From: Flammeovirga sp. OC4 | GTDB taxonomy: Bacteria; Bacteroidota; Bacteroidia; Cytophagales; Flammeovirgaceae | NCBI RefSeq assembly: GCF_000812565.1 | Contig: NZ_JTAM01000004.1 | Span: 62,001 to 126,000 of the forward strand | Length of the DNA stretch: 64,000 bases | Direction: 5' to 3' | Shown here: positions 1-8,514 of the stretch, one piece after another | Layout of the letters: the number at the start of each line of letters is the position of its first letter | Numbering within the stretch: the first letter of the stretch is position 1 | Notes under the pieces: model-generated | What the model was told of the DNA's origin: nothing | What the model saw: the letters and a program-made list of their open reading frames with translations, nothing else | Databases searched by the model: none | Program-made: the position numbers and the translations under genes

Positions 1-2101
1 TGGGGAAATTATTCAGGAGATTGCCGGAGTAACACAAAACATTACACAGCGTAAGAAGATGGAAATTCATATTGCGGATAGTGAAGAACTTTTCCGTAAT
101 ATCTTTGAAACACTACAAGATGTTTATTTCCGAACTGATTTAGATGGTAACTTCACGCTGATTTCTCCTTCTGTAAAAGATATGTTAGGTGTTAAGCCAG
201 GAGAAATCATCGATAAACATGTCACTGAATATTACATTTCAGAATCAGACTTATCGAGACTAATGAAAATGTTGGCAGTAAAAGGAGCTGTCAAGAACCA
301 TGAAAGCATTGTTCGAAATAAAAATGGCGAAGTACGTTACATTCTTTCTAATTTCAGGCTGATTTATGATAAAAAACTCAAGCCTTCAGGTGTAGAAGGT
401 TTAGCAAGAGATATTACCCCAATTAAGCAGTCTGAACATGAACTCAGAGAAGCAAAAGACCTTGCTGAGAAATCTTTAGAGGTCAAAAGACAATTCTTAT
501 CGAATATGTCACATGAAATTCGTACGCCTATGAATGGTGTGATTGGTATGGTGGACTTATTAAGTACAACAGTGCTTAGTCAAGAACAGAAAAAGTATGT
601 TTCTACAATCAAACGTTCTTCTGAAATCTTACTTAATATCCTGAACGATATCCTTGACCTATCAAAGATTGAAGCAGGAAAAATGGAGCTACGTCCACTG
701 CCAATAGATATTCGAGTTACAATCTCTAAGCTCATCGCGTTGTTCCATCAAAATGCTAAGAATAAAAATACACAATTAATCTCCAATGTTTCAGACAATG
801 TACCAAACGTAATTCTTGCTGACGAGACTCGTTTGCTGCAAATTCTTTCTAACCTTACATCTAACGCTATTAAATTTACTGAAGATGGTACCGTTACGAT
901 CAATGTAAATGGTGTCCAGAAGTTTAATGGTATCTATACATTAATGTTTGATGTGATTGATACAGGTTGTGGGATCTCAAAAAATGGACAAGCACAGTTA
1001 TTTAAACAGTTCAGTCAGGTAGAAGATTCTTATAAGCGTACCAAAGGTGGTACAGGTTTAGGACTCTCTATTTCTCAAGAATTATGTAACATGATGGATG
1101 GTGACATTGGTGTGGAGTCCGAATTAAATGTAGGAAGTACCTTCTGGTTTACCATTGAGGTAAAAGAGGTCAATCACTTACCTCCTACCAATAATAATTT
1201 AGAAAGTAAGGAGTTATTTTCTCAAAAAATCAGTAGCCTTCAACCTAATATTTTAGTGGTAGATGACAATAGTGTCAATATCATGGTGGCTGAAAGTATT
1301 CTGAAAAAAGCAGGTTGTAAAACCACTTCCGCTAATAGTGGCTTTAAGGCATTAGATTTGTTAGAAGCTGGAAATGAATACGATATCATCTTCATGGATA
1401 TTCAAATGCCAAGAATGAATGGTATGGAAACCACTCAACGTATCCATGAAAGCTTTACTGATTTTAAGACGCCTATTATTGCCATGACAGCTTTTACATT
1501 AGTTGAAGAACAACAGGAGTTTTTGAAAGCAGGTATGGACGATTTCTTACCAAAACCGATCAAAGCCTTCGATTTACTTAACAAAGTGGAAGAAGTTATG
1601 AATGATACTTTTTCATCAAAAGTTGGTATAGATACCTCTGCTACAATTGAAGTGGATAAAGATAAAGAGCAAAGTACACCTCAACCTGTTGTGGAAGAAA
1701 TCATGGAAGACATTCAAAATGATACACCAAGAACAGATCAAGTATTGGACGAACATGGTCATATTATTGTAGACTATGCGGTAACAGCAGAGTTGGCTAA
1801 ATATGGTGGTATTGAGCTAATTCAGCTGTCATTTGAAGACTTTTTCAATGAAGGTGATGAGCTGATTCATGAGTTGATAGAAGCAAAAAGTAATAATTCA
1901 ATTCAAGAAGTCAAATCCATTATGCATACTTTTAAGGGAACTGCCGCCACATTGGGAATCATTAAACTGTCAGAAAAAGCAAAACACTCTGAACAGAAGT
2001 TAAAGCACGATGATACAACCAATATGGATGAGGATATTGATGATGTATTTTCATTATATAATGAAATAAAAACTACTATTCTCAATAACCTAGGAGAATA
2101 A
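1..2101 (+). CDS. Hybrid sensor histidine kinase, 5' end outside window
   Basis: The reading frame is open to the window edge, and the residues before the first ATG (59) look like the end of a PAS/PAC domain (EIAGVTQNITQRKK), so the start lies upstream and ATG 59 is internal. Counting from that ATG, the order is: PAS (about 10-125), HisKA with SHEIRTPMNG (phospho-His 152), HATPase with N box (NLTSNAIKF), G1 (DTGCGIS) and G2 (GGTGLGLS), a receiver domain (D402/D403, phospho-Asp 447 in FMDIQMP, Lys in LPKPI), and a C-terminal Hpt domain (His 623 in MHTFKGTAATLG). It should autophosphorylate and pass phosphate His-Asp-His to a separate response regulator. That partner and the input signal are not visible here. 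Confidence 0.95.
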   Translation, partial: GEIIQEIAGVTQNITQRKKMEIHIADSEELFRNIFETLQDVYFRTDLDGNFTLISPSVKDMLGVKPGEIIDKHVTEYYISESDLSRLMKMLAVKGAVKNHESIVRNKNGEVRYILSNFRLIYDKKLKPSGVEGLARDITPIKQSEHELREAKDLAEKSLEVKRQFLSNMSHEIRTPMNGVIGMVDLLSTTVLSQEQKKYVSTIKRSSEILLNILNDILDLSKIEAGKMELRPLPIDIRVTISKLIALFHQNAKNKNTQLISNVSDNVPNVILADETRLLQILSNLTSNAIKFTEDGTVTINVNGVQKFNGIYTLMFDVIDTGCGISKNGQAQLFKQFSQVEDSYKRTKGGTGLGLSISQELCNMMDGDIGVESELNVGSTFWFTIEVKEVNHLPPTNNNLESKELFSQKISSLQPNILVVDDNSVNIMVAESILKKAGCKTTSANSGFKALDLLEAGNEYDIIFMDIQMPRMNGMETTQRIHESFTDFKTPIIAMTAFTLVEEQQEFLKAGMDDFLPKPIKAFDLLNKVEEVMNDTFSSKVGIDTSATIEVDKDKEQSTPQPVVEEIMEDIQNDTPRTDQVLDEHGHIIVDYAVTAELAKYGGIELIQLSFEDFFNEGDELIHELIEAKSNNSIQEVKSIMHTFKGTAATLGIIKLSEKAKHSEQKLKHDDTTNMDEDIDDVFSLYNEIKTTILNNLGE

Positions 2102-2237
2102 TAGAATCTTGAATAAATTGAACTCGTAAATATTAATACTCAAAAATAAATCTTAAACGTTAATTAATGTTTCTAATGAAACCATTCTAACATTAATGAC
2201 GTTTTCGATAGAACTTAATAACAACTACGTAATAATT

Positions 2238-2657
2238 ATGAAAACAATTACAAAATTAATAGGTTTATTTTCGCTTTCTCTTGGATTTATGTTATTGCTG
2301 TCAAATGAATCAATGGCACAAGATCTTGAGAAAAGAAAATCGATCTTAATTAGTAAAGACTGGACTATTACAGAAGTAAAAAGAGAAAAACTTACTAAAC
2401 AAGAAACTTACGCTTTAGACGAAGGCAACACCCTTCATTTCTCTATCGACAAAAAATTTGGTTTTAAGAATAACACCAATGAATATCTTGCGGGTAAGTG
2501 GATTATGGGAAGTAAAAAAGAGTTGCTTCTTACACATGGAAAAGGTGATGGTTCTAGTGATACTACCTCATCTAGATTTAAGATAGTTAGTATCTCTGAA
2601 ACTAAAATTGTACTTAAAAAACTCGACAAGCCAAAAGGAAAGTTTGTATTACAGTAA
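2238..2657 (+). CDS. Small secreted lipocalin-like protein
   Basis: A 139-residue protein if started at ATG 2238. A longer in-frame start at 2196 exists, but MKTITKLIGLFSLSLGF begins a clean signal peptide ending near SMAQ, so 2238 is preferred. The mature part has alternating beta-type patterns (TLHFSIDKKFGF, GKWIMGSKKELLLTH, RFKIVSISETKIVLKKL) like the lipocalin-like small exported proteins common in Bacteroidota. No catalytic motif is visible. It precedes the LpoB-like gene by 40 bp on the same strand and may be co-transcribed. The function is unknown; the lipocalin-like label is from pattern only. Confidence 0.75.
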   Translation: MKTITKLIGLFSLSLGFMLLLSNESMAQDLEKRKSILISKDWTITEVKREKLTKQETYALDEGNTLHFSIDKKFGFKNNTNEYLAGKWIMGSKKELLLTHGKGDGSSDTTSSRFKIVSISETKIVLKKLDKPKGKFVLQ

Positions 2658-2697
2658 CAAAGAATTTAATCACAAAACAATATATCAATAATTCAAA

Positions 2698-3288
2698 ATG
2701 AAATTTTCAAGAAGCTTTACATTCGCTATTACAATTATTTCTTTATTATTTGCTGGAGCTTGTTCAAGATCAGTAACGCGTGTTGATCCCAATACAACTA
2801 TTGACCTTAGCGGTAGATGGAATGACTCTGACTCTAAGCAAGTTTCTAAAGACATGATTTCAGATGTTATGAGCCGTCCATGGTTACCTAACTTTGAAAA
2901 TGCAAACAATAAAAGACCTGTCGTTATTGTTGGTGGTTTTATCAACAAATCTCATGAGCATATCGAAGCTGAAACTTTCATCAAAGATATCGAAAGAGAA
3001 TTTATCAACTCTGGTAAAGTAAGAGTGGTTGAGAATGATCAGTTCCGTGAGCAAATCCGTGCTGAGCAACAGTCTCAACAGGCAAATGCTTCTGAAGAAA
3101 CGCAAAAGAAAATTGCTCAAGAATTAGGTGCTGACTTCATCATGTTTGGTACTATTAATTCTACTGTTGACGAATTAGGTAAAGAAAAAGTAGTAAACTA
3201 CAAAGTCAACCTAGAGTTAGCAGATCTTGAGTCAACTGAAAAAGTATGGATTGGCGATAAAGAGATCAAAAAATATATCAAAAATTAA
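2698..3288 (+). CDS. lpoB: LpoB-like penicillin-binding protein activator lipoprotein
   Basis: A 196-residue lipoprotein with signal peptide and lipobox FAGAC near residue 22. The body matches the LpoB / COG3417 family: VDPNTTIDLSGRWND early, then RPVVIVGGFINKSHEHI, FIKDIEREFINSGKVRVV and a late QELGADFIMFGTINS. In Proteobacteria LpoB is an outer-membrane lipoprotein that activates PBP1b. In Bacteroidota the target is not established, so the role is inferred by family. The next gene is a COG3014-like lipoprotein, a pairing seen in other bacteria. A strong terminator follows at once, so the two are probably separate transcripts here. Confidence 0.85.
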   Translation: MKFSRSFTFAITIISLLFAGACSRSVTRVDPNTTIDLSGRWNDSDSKQVSKDMISDVMSRPWLPNFENANNKRPVVIVGGFINKSHEHIEAETFIKDIEREFINSGKVRVVENDQFREQIRAEQQSQQANASEETQKKIAQELGADFIMFGTINSTVDELGKEKVVNYKVNLELADLESTEKVWIGDKEIKKYIKN

Positions 3289-3307
3289 TTTGATGTAACA
3301 CATACTC

Positions 3308-3350
3308 ACCTCCCTAATGAAAGTTCATTTATTAGGGAGGTTATTTTTAT
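3308..3350 (+). terminator. Rho-independent terminator after the LpoB-like gene
   Basis: An 11-bp stem (acctccctaat paired with attagggaggt, 3308-3318 and 3331-3341) is followed by a T-rich tract. It lies 20 bp after the stop codon. Confidence 0.85.
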
Positions 3351-3370
3351 TTTATAACCTCAGTATTTTA

Positions 3371-3419
3371 TATTTTTGAGGAAGAGATTTCAAAAATCTC
3401 TTAGCTAGAGAAACTAGCT
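3371..3419 (+). promoter_or_regulatory. Putative promoter and twin-hairpin leader of the COG3014-like gene
   Basis: TATTTTTG at 3371-3378 fits the Bacteroidota -7 consensus TAnnTTTG, though no clear -33 element is seen. Directly after it are two perfect hairpins: aagagattt/aaatctctt (3382-3402, 3-nt loop) and agctag/ctagct (3403-3419, 5-nt loop). They would sit in the 5' leader, about 45 bp before the ATG. The hairpins are seen directly; a regulatory role is inference. Confidence 0.4.
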
Positions 3420-3465
3420 TATTAATTACGCATCTTACTCTATAATATTCAATTCACTCTCAAGT

Positions 3466-4851
3466 ATGAATTACCGAATATACCTCTGTACTGTACTAGT
3501 TTTTGTTGTTTATGCTTGTGCTCCTACTTTTTACGAAAAAACGTATGAATTCAACAAGGCACTAGCTGAAGGCAATTATGACCAAGCTGCAGTGATGATG
3601 GAAGCAAGTGAAAAAATGGCCTCAGGTCGATTAGAGTTCTTGTATTATGTTAACTCCGGAATGGTGGCATCCCTTCAGGAAAAGTTTGATTATAGTAATC
3701 AAATGTTCCAAAAGGCCGATATTTTCATTGAAGATCATAAAAAGAATGTCCTGGAAGAAGGAGGTGCATTACTACTCAATCCCAACCTTTCTACTTACGG
3801 AGGGGAAGATCATGAGAAGTTAATGGTAAACTATTTCAAAGCACTTAACTATTTAGAATTAAAGCAATACAATGAAGCTATTGTTGAATGTAAGCGTATG
3901 AATCTTGCATTAAACAGGTTGAGTGAAAAGTATTCTTCTGAAAAGAAATACAAACGTGATGCTTTTATCCATGTTATGATGGGCATCATTTACGAAGCAA
4001 ACAAAGATCCTAACAACGCCTTCATTGCCTATAGAAATGCATTGGAGATATATCAAAATGATTATGCTCGTTTGTTTAAAATGACAGTTCCACAACAATT
4101 GAAATACGACATTGTTAGAACTGCTCAAGAAACGGGACTATGGGACGATGCTAAAAAATATGCAAAAGAATTTGGGATTGAACTTCCGAAAGAAGATAAC
4201 TATGCCAACTTAGTCCTACTTTGGAACAATGGAATGTCGCCAGTAAAGGCTGAATGGGGACTTAATTTCGCTATTATTGAAGGAAAGAATGGATGGGTTA
4301 CTTTTGTGAATAAAGATTTCGGTTTAAGTTTCCCTTATTACGTTGGAAATGACAAACTCGCTGTCACTTGGATACGTGCCGTTTTCCCTAAATATGTAGA
4401 AAGAAAAAGCTTCTATACCAAAGCTACAGTTGATAATGGTGACAACCAGTATCTGTTATCTTTTGCTCAAGATATCAATGCCATTTCTTTTAAAGTATTA
4501 GAAGAAAGAATGCTATTAGAATTCAGTAAAACATTACTACGTGTAGCATTAAAACAAAGTGTCGCAGCTAAGGTCTCTCAAGAAAATCAAGGTTGGGGTA
4601 CTGCTTTAAGTATCTTGGGATCGGCAACTGAATCAGCTGATACTCGTTCATGGCAATCACTCCCTAAAGACATTCTTTATACAAGAGTACCAATAAAAGA
4701 AGGACAGAAAACAATCGAACTTGAGTTGACGAATATTAAAGGTGGAAAAGAAAAGAGAACAATCGAACTTCCTCAAGTTTACAAGGGAGAAACAATTGTC
4801 TTGCCTTACTACACACTATCATCTTTTGATGCCGCTGCTCATCACTTCTAA
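3466..4851 (+). CDS. COG3014-like TPR lipoprotein
   Basis: A 461-residue protein with a signal peptide ending in VVYACAP (lipobox Cys near 18), so probably lipid-anchored. The N-terminal half is helical with TPR-like patterns (NKALAEGNYDQAAVMMEAS, NYLELKQYNEAIVECKRM, AFIAYRNALEIY). The C-terminal half is beta-rich (GKNGWVTFVNKDFGLSFPYYVG, then KTIELELTNIKGGKEKRTIELP). This layout fits the uncharacterised COG3014 family, whose genes often lie beside LpoB-type genes, as here. A role in cell-envelope or peptidoglycan-synthase regulation is inferred from that association only. Confidence 0.75.
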   Translation: MNYRIYLCTVLVFVVYACAPTFYEKTYEFNKALAEGNYDQAAVMMEASEKMASGRLEFLYYVNSGMVASLQEKFDYSNQMFQKADIFIEDHKKNVLEEGGALLLNPNLSTYGGEDHEKLMVNYFKALNYLELKQYNEAIVECKRMNLALNRLSEKYSSEKKYKRDAFIHVMMGIIYEANKDPNNAFIAYRNALEIYQNDYARLFKMTVPQQLKYDIVRTAQETGLWDDAKKYAKEFGIELPKEDNYANLVLLWNNGMSPVKAEWGLNFAIIEGKNGWVTFVNKDFGLSFPYYVGNDKLAVTWIRAVFPKYVERKSFYTKATVDNGDNQYLLSFAQDINAISFKVLEERMLLEFSKTLLRVALKQSVAAKVSQENQGWGTALSILGSATESADTRSWQSLPKDILYTRVPIKEGQKTIELELTNIKGGKEKRTIELPQVYKGETIVLPYYTLSSFDAAAHHF

Positions 4852-4871
4852 AAAGAATAGATTTACAATCT

Positions 4872-4918
4872 AAAAATAGTCTTCATGGTCAATTGCACTA
4901 TGAAGACTATTTTTTTTG
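4872..4918 (+). terminator. Rho-independent terminator after the COG3014-like gene
   Basis: A 15-bp stem (aaaaatagtcttcat with atgaagactattttt) is followed by a run of T. Confidence 0.9.
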
Positions 4919-5037
4919 CTATTTTTTTCTTATTTCGCATTAAAATCTACTTTTTAATGAATAAAGACTTTATCCAATCATTGAATTTCAATAACGATTG
5001 ATTTAGTTAAATATTTAAGCCATTCAATTTTTTAGAT

Positions 5038-6498
5038 ATGAGCATTTCCGCCAATCAGAGTTTATTAATTTTTGTTTCTTATATACTATTACTGTTTTTG
5101 ATATCCTACTGGACAAGCAAAAACAGTTCTGCCTTATCCTTTTTTAATGGTAATAAAAACTCACCTTGGTATGCTGTGATGTATGGTATGATTGGTACTA
5201 CTTTATCTGGTATTACCTTTATTTCATTACCAGGTATGGTCAAAGGTGCGTCTTTCAGCTATTTACAAATGAGTTTGGGATACATTCTAGGTTACATAGG
5301 AGTTGCTTATATTCTAATGCCTATTTATTACCAAAACAACCTTATTTCAATTTATGGGTACCTAGACCGTCGTCTAGGAAATAGTGCTTATAAAACAGGA
5401 GCCTCTTTCTTTATTCTATCAAGAGGCCTACAGGCTGCAGGTAAGCTATTTATTATGGCCACTGTATTGCAGACTTTTATTTACACTCCTTTGGGAATAC
5501 CCTACACTGTCAATGCCTTTATCCTTCTTCTTATTATCACCCTTTACACCTTAAAAGGGGGGATTAAAACTGTAGTTTGGACAGATACACTACAAACAAC
5601 ATTTATGATAGGTGCGGGTATTCTTACGCTTTACCTTATTGGTGATCAAATGGAAATGCCTCTGTCTGAGATTTATCAGAAAGCAGTAAATGAAACCAAT
5701 CATACTCAAGCATTTTTCTGGGATGTAAAAGCTCCTAACTATTTCTGGAAACAGTTCATTACAGGAGCCTTTATTGTAATTGTCATGACGGGGCTTGATC
5801 AAGATATGATGCAAAAAAACTTAACGATAAAGACATTAAAGGAAGCTCAAAAAAACATGGTATTATTCAGTCTGATCTTATTTGGCACTATTGCCCTATT
5901 TTTAGTACTTGGGGTCTTCCTTTATCAATACGCTGACTTTTTAGCATTAGGTTTACCAAAAAAATCAGATCAATTGTTTCCGCTTATTGCACAACAAAAA
6001 CTTGGCTTATTTGGAGCTTGTATTTTTCTTTTAGGTGTTACTGCTGCTGCATTTTCAAGTGCGGATTCTGCTATTACTTCTCTAACGACTAGTTTCTGTA
6101 TTGATTTCCTACAACTTGATAAATCTGACCAAACCGAAGCCCAAAAGGCTAAAATTAGAAAAGTAACACATGTTGCTTTTGCTTTTGTATTATTTCTATT
6201 AGTAGTACTTTTCAATAGTATAAATAACACCAACGCGTTAGACACAATACTAAAGTTAGCTTCTTATACTTACGGACCTTTACTTGGGTTATTTGCTTTT
6301 AGTATTTTGATGAGTGACGAAAGGAAACCTCAATTTGTACCTATTATTTGTATTGCCTCTCCTGTAATTTGCTATTACTTACAGGCAAATTCAATGGCAT
6401 GGCTCAATGGGTATAAGTTTGGATATGAACTATTATTACTCAATGGAATTCTAACATTTCTTGGTCTTTTAATGACTTCATTTCTCAAAAAAATATAA
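5038..6498 (+). CDS. Sodium:solute symporter (SSS family)
   Basis: A 486-residue integral membrane protein with about 13 hydrophobic segments, the usual size and topology of the SSS family (LeuT fold). Family hallmarks include the early SALSFFNGNKNSPWYAVMYG segment, GTTLSGITFISLPG, the LKGGIKTVVWTDTLQ loop, and GVTAAAFSSADSAITSLTTS with the Ser/Ala-rich stretch that contributes the Na+ site. It should couple inward Na+ flow to uptake of an organic solute. Substrate (sugar, amino acid, nucleoside or sialic acid) cannot be told from sequence. It is monocistronic, with a terminator before it. Confidence 0.9.
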   Translation: MSISANQSLLIFVSYILLLFLISYWTSKNSSALSFFNGNKNSPWYAVMYGMIGTTLSGITFISLPGMVKGASFSYLQMSLGYILGYIGVAYILMPIYYQNNLISIYGYLDRRLGNSAYKTGASFFILSRGLQAAGKLFIMATVLQTFIYTPLGIPYTVNAFILLLIITLYTLKGGIKTVVWTDTLQTTFMIGAGILTLYLIGDQMEMPLSEIYQKAVNETNHTQAFFWDVKAPNYFWKQFITGAFIVIVMTGLDQDMMQKNLTIKTLKEAQKNMVLFSLILFGTIALFLVLGVFLYQYADFLALGLPKKSDQLFPLIAQQKLGLFGACIFLLGVTAAAFSSADSAITSLTTSFCIDFLQLDKSDQTEAQKAKIRKVTHVAFAFVLFLLVVLFNSINNTNALDTILKLASYTYGPLLGLFAFSILMSDERKPQFVPIICIASPVICYYLQANSMAWLNGYKFGYELLLLNGILTFLGLLMTSFLKKI

Positions 6499-6693
6499 AC
6501 AATACCACCAATAACATATATTTAGTGAAAGTAGTTTAAAAGAGTGTTATAAGATTGTCTACAAAATAAAATAAAACGTCTTATAGGTATAGTGTCTAAT
6601 CATAACATTCAACTCAACAATGATTGGATAAGTACTAAACCTAATAAGTACCAAAACTATTAAATTTTGTTTTCTTCTAACTCTCAATGTATT

Positions 6694-7200
6694 ATGAAGT
6701 CAATAACATTTCTAGCAACTACTTTTATTATTGGTCTCCTTTCTTTTAATGCTTATTTTATTGATTCAAATATTGATCAATTTCAGAAGCCTATTGAGAA
6801 TTCAATCAATGATGTTGCCTATGTTGAGATTACAACTCAACCTAGACTTCAAGGAGTAAACGTAAACCTTTCAGAAACCATTATCGGTGCTCAAGGAGAA
6901 TTTGATAATCTTTTCTTAAGAGTTCAAAGTGACGATTATCTAAAAATATTAGATATCAAGTGTAATAAAAAAGTAGTGAGAGCTGCTTTTGATGGTGAAA
7001 CTTCCGAGAATATTAGTCTTATTGGACTCTATTTTCCAATTGATCATTCAAAATCAGTTATTCTCAATCTAAAAAAGATGATCAACTCTCAATTAGTTGA
7101 AAAAGGGGATTACACAATCGAAGTTCTCATGAGTAATCAAAATGATGACAATGGAAATCCATTAATTCAAAATAAAAAAATTCACGTTAAAGTCGTTTAG
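6694..7200 (+). CDS. Exported protein of unknown function
   Basis: A 168-residue protein from ATG 6694. An in-frame ATG at 6667 would only add nine residues before the signal sequence MKSITFLATTFIIGLLSF. The rest alternates beta-type and charged stretches (YVEITTQPRLQGVNVNLSE, DYTIEVLMSNQ, KKIHVKVV). I do not recognise a family. There is no lipobox and no obvious catalytic residue. It ends at a terminator shared with the convergent gene at 7277-7651. Confidence 0.65.
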   Translation: MKSITFLATTFIIGLLSFNAYFIDSNIDQFQKPIENSINDVAYVEITTQPRLQGVNVNLSETIIGAQGEFDNLFLRVQSDDYLKILDIKCNKKVVRAAFDGETSENISLIGLYFPIDHSKSVILNLKKMINSQLVEKGDYTIEVLMSNQNDDNGNPLIQNKKIHVKVV

Positions 7201-7222
7201 TAAAACGAATGATACTAAAATG

Positions 7223-7260
7223 AAAAAGCACCTTTCAATTTGAATTGAAAGGTGCTTTTT
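7223..7260. terminator. Bidirectional terminator between convergent genes
   Basis: A nearly perfect palindrome: aaaaagcacctttcaatt and its complement with a 2-nt centre. A-rich on the left and T-rich on the right, it can end transcripts from both sides. Confidence 0.9.
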
Positions 7261-7276
7261 CTATAAGTAACTTTTC

Positions 7277-7651
7277 CTATTTTATATCTTTTAAAGGTGT
7301 ATTTAATGCAGGATTATTTTGAAGGGCATTCACTACCTTTTTATATTCTTTGTTTGGCTTTTTAGACCCACACAATACTTTCACTTCTACTCCCTCAGCA
7401 TTATTTTCTGTCACAATTACTGTTTTTTCGGCAGTATATATAGCCTTATTTTCATCTGAATAAGTAAGTCTGAATTTTACATTCGTATTGACTTCTAATT
7501 TTTGAATCATACTTGGCACCTCAGTCATTGTTGGGGCATTATCCAATACATAAACATTTTTTCCTTTGTCTAATGTTGATGCATTGATTGATAACGTAGA
7601 TAAGCTGATTACTACAAAAGTAATGATGGCTTTGATTGTGGGCTTTTTCAT
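7277..7651 (-). CDS. Small secreted protein of unknown function
   Basis: A 124-residue protein with a signal peptide (MKKPTIKAIITFVVISLST, cleavage near INAS). The mature part is short with one cysteine (VKVLCGSKK) and beta-type stretches (NVKFRLTYSDENKAIYTAEKTVIVTE). No family is recognised. It lies 65 bp downstream of recO on the same strand and could be read through from it. Its 3' end meets the bidirectional terminator. Confidence 0.6.
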   Translation of the reverse strand: MKKPTIKAIITFVVISLSTLSINASTLDKGKNVYVLDNAPTMTEVPSMIQKLEVNTNVKFRLTYSDENKAIYTAEKTVIVTENNAEGVEVKVLCGSKKPNKEYKKVVNALQNNPALNTPLKDIK

Positions 7652-7716
7652 AGTATTATTAATTTATTTCTAATTACTAATACGTTGTTACCACAATTAC
7701 AATCAGCTACTTATAG

Positions 7717-8412
7717 TTAATTCTTATTAAAGGGATTGCCAACATTTCTTAATACCTCTAACGTCTTCATTTTTCCAAAACTCTGAATTTGAAGTTCATA
7801 AAAAGAAAGTATCTTATCCATCACTATTCTCCGTGTATGCAGATTAAAAGAAGGAGCCTCGTGGTAATCTTTTTCTATTAATTGATCGATAACTTGAACT
7901 AGTGCCGGATCAACATGTACCGTAACTTCAGTCTCTTCTAAAAGCATTTTTCCATCATGAATTCCTATTCCTAAGAAGTGGCTCATTCTAATCATAAACT
8001 GAAGCGTGAAGCAATTAAAATTTTCATTCATAGCATCCAAGCTTAACAAACTTTCAGTCAGAAATGAAAAAAGTTCTGGGTTTCCAATTTCATCATCTTT
8101 CAATACTTTCTCTAAAAATTCAGTCAGAAAAGTAAGAATCATACTCTTTTTAGGTTGAATTCTGAAAGATAACAAAGGGTGGTCTATCCTCACCTCTTTG
8201 ATCATTTGAAGGTTTTTATTCGGCTGTTCATACACCTGCAATTCCAGAAGGTTCAATGGCTGGTAAAAAGAAGCCTTATTGCTTTTCTTACTGAATGCCC
8301 CTTTGATAATATAATCCCTTCGTCCAAACCTTTCGGTGTAGATATGGACAATAAGGGAAGATTCTTGAAATCTTACGCTACTTAATGTTAATGCTTTTGT
8401 CTGTTCAATCAT
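7717..8412 (-). CDS. recO: DNA repair protein RecO
   Basis: A 231-residue protein, normal for Bacteroidota RecO. The N-terminal OB-fold signature is clear: MIEQTKALTLSSVRFQESSL, then IYTERFGRRDYIIKGAFSKK and FYQPLNLLELQV. The rest is the helical RecO C-domain (FLTEFLEKVLKDDE, MIRMSHFLGIGI). RecO anneals ssDNA and, with RecR, loads RecA onto SSB-coated gaps. The zinc-binding cysteines of some RecO proteins are not present, as is usual in this phylum. It is divergent from dnaG. Confidence 0.92.
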   Translation of the reverse strand: MIEQTKALTLSSVRFQESSLIVHIYTERFGRRDYIIKGAFSKKSNKASFYQPLNLLELQVYEQPNKNLQMIKEVRIDHPLLSFRIQPKKSMILTFLTEFLEKVLKDDEIGNPELFSFLTESLLSLDAMNENFNCFTLQFMIRMSHFLGIGIHDGKMLLEETEVTVHVDPALVQVIDQLIEKDYHEAPSFNLHTRRIVMDKILSFYELQIQSFGKMKTLEVLRNVGNPFNKN

Positions 8413-8451
8413 CTTCTCTTCATTATGGATAGCGAAGTTAACTTAAACTCT

Positions 8452-8459
8452 TAACTTTG
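8452..8459 (+). promoter_or_regulatory. Putative dnaG promoter -7 element
   Basis: TAACTTTG matches the Bacteroidota -7 consensus TAnnTTTG and would start transcription about 50 bp before the dnaG ATG. No good -33 TTG is seen at the expected spacing, so support is partial. Confidence 0.45.
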
Positions 8460-8514
8460 TGGTTTAATAGTAAGTACTAAAATACTTTTTTTAATCGAAA
8501 AGTAGTCAAAATAT

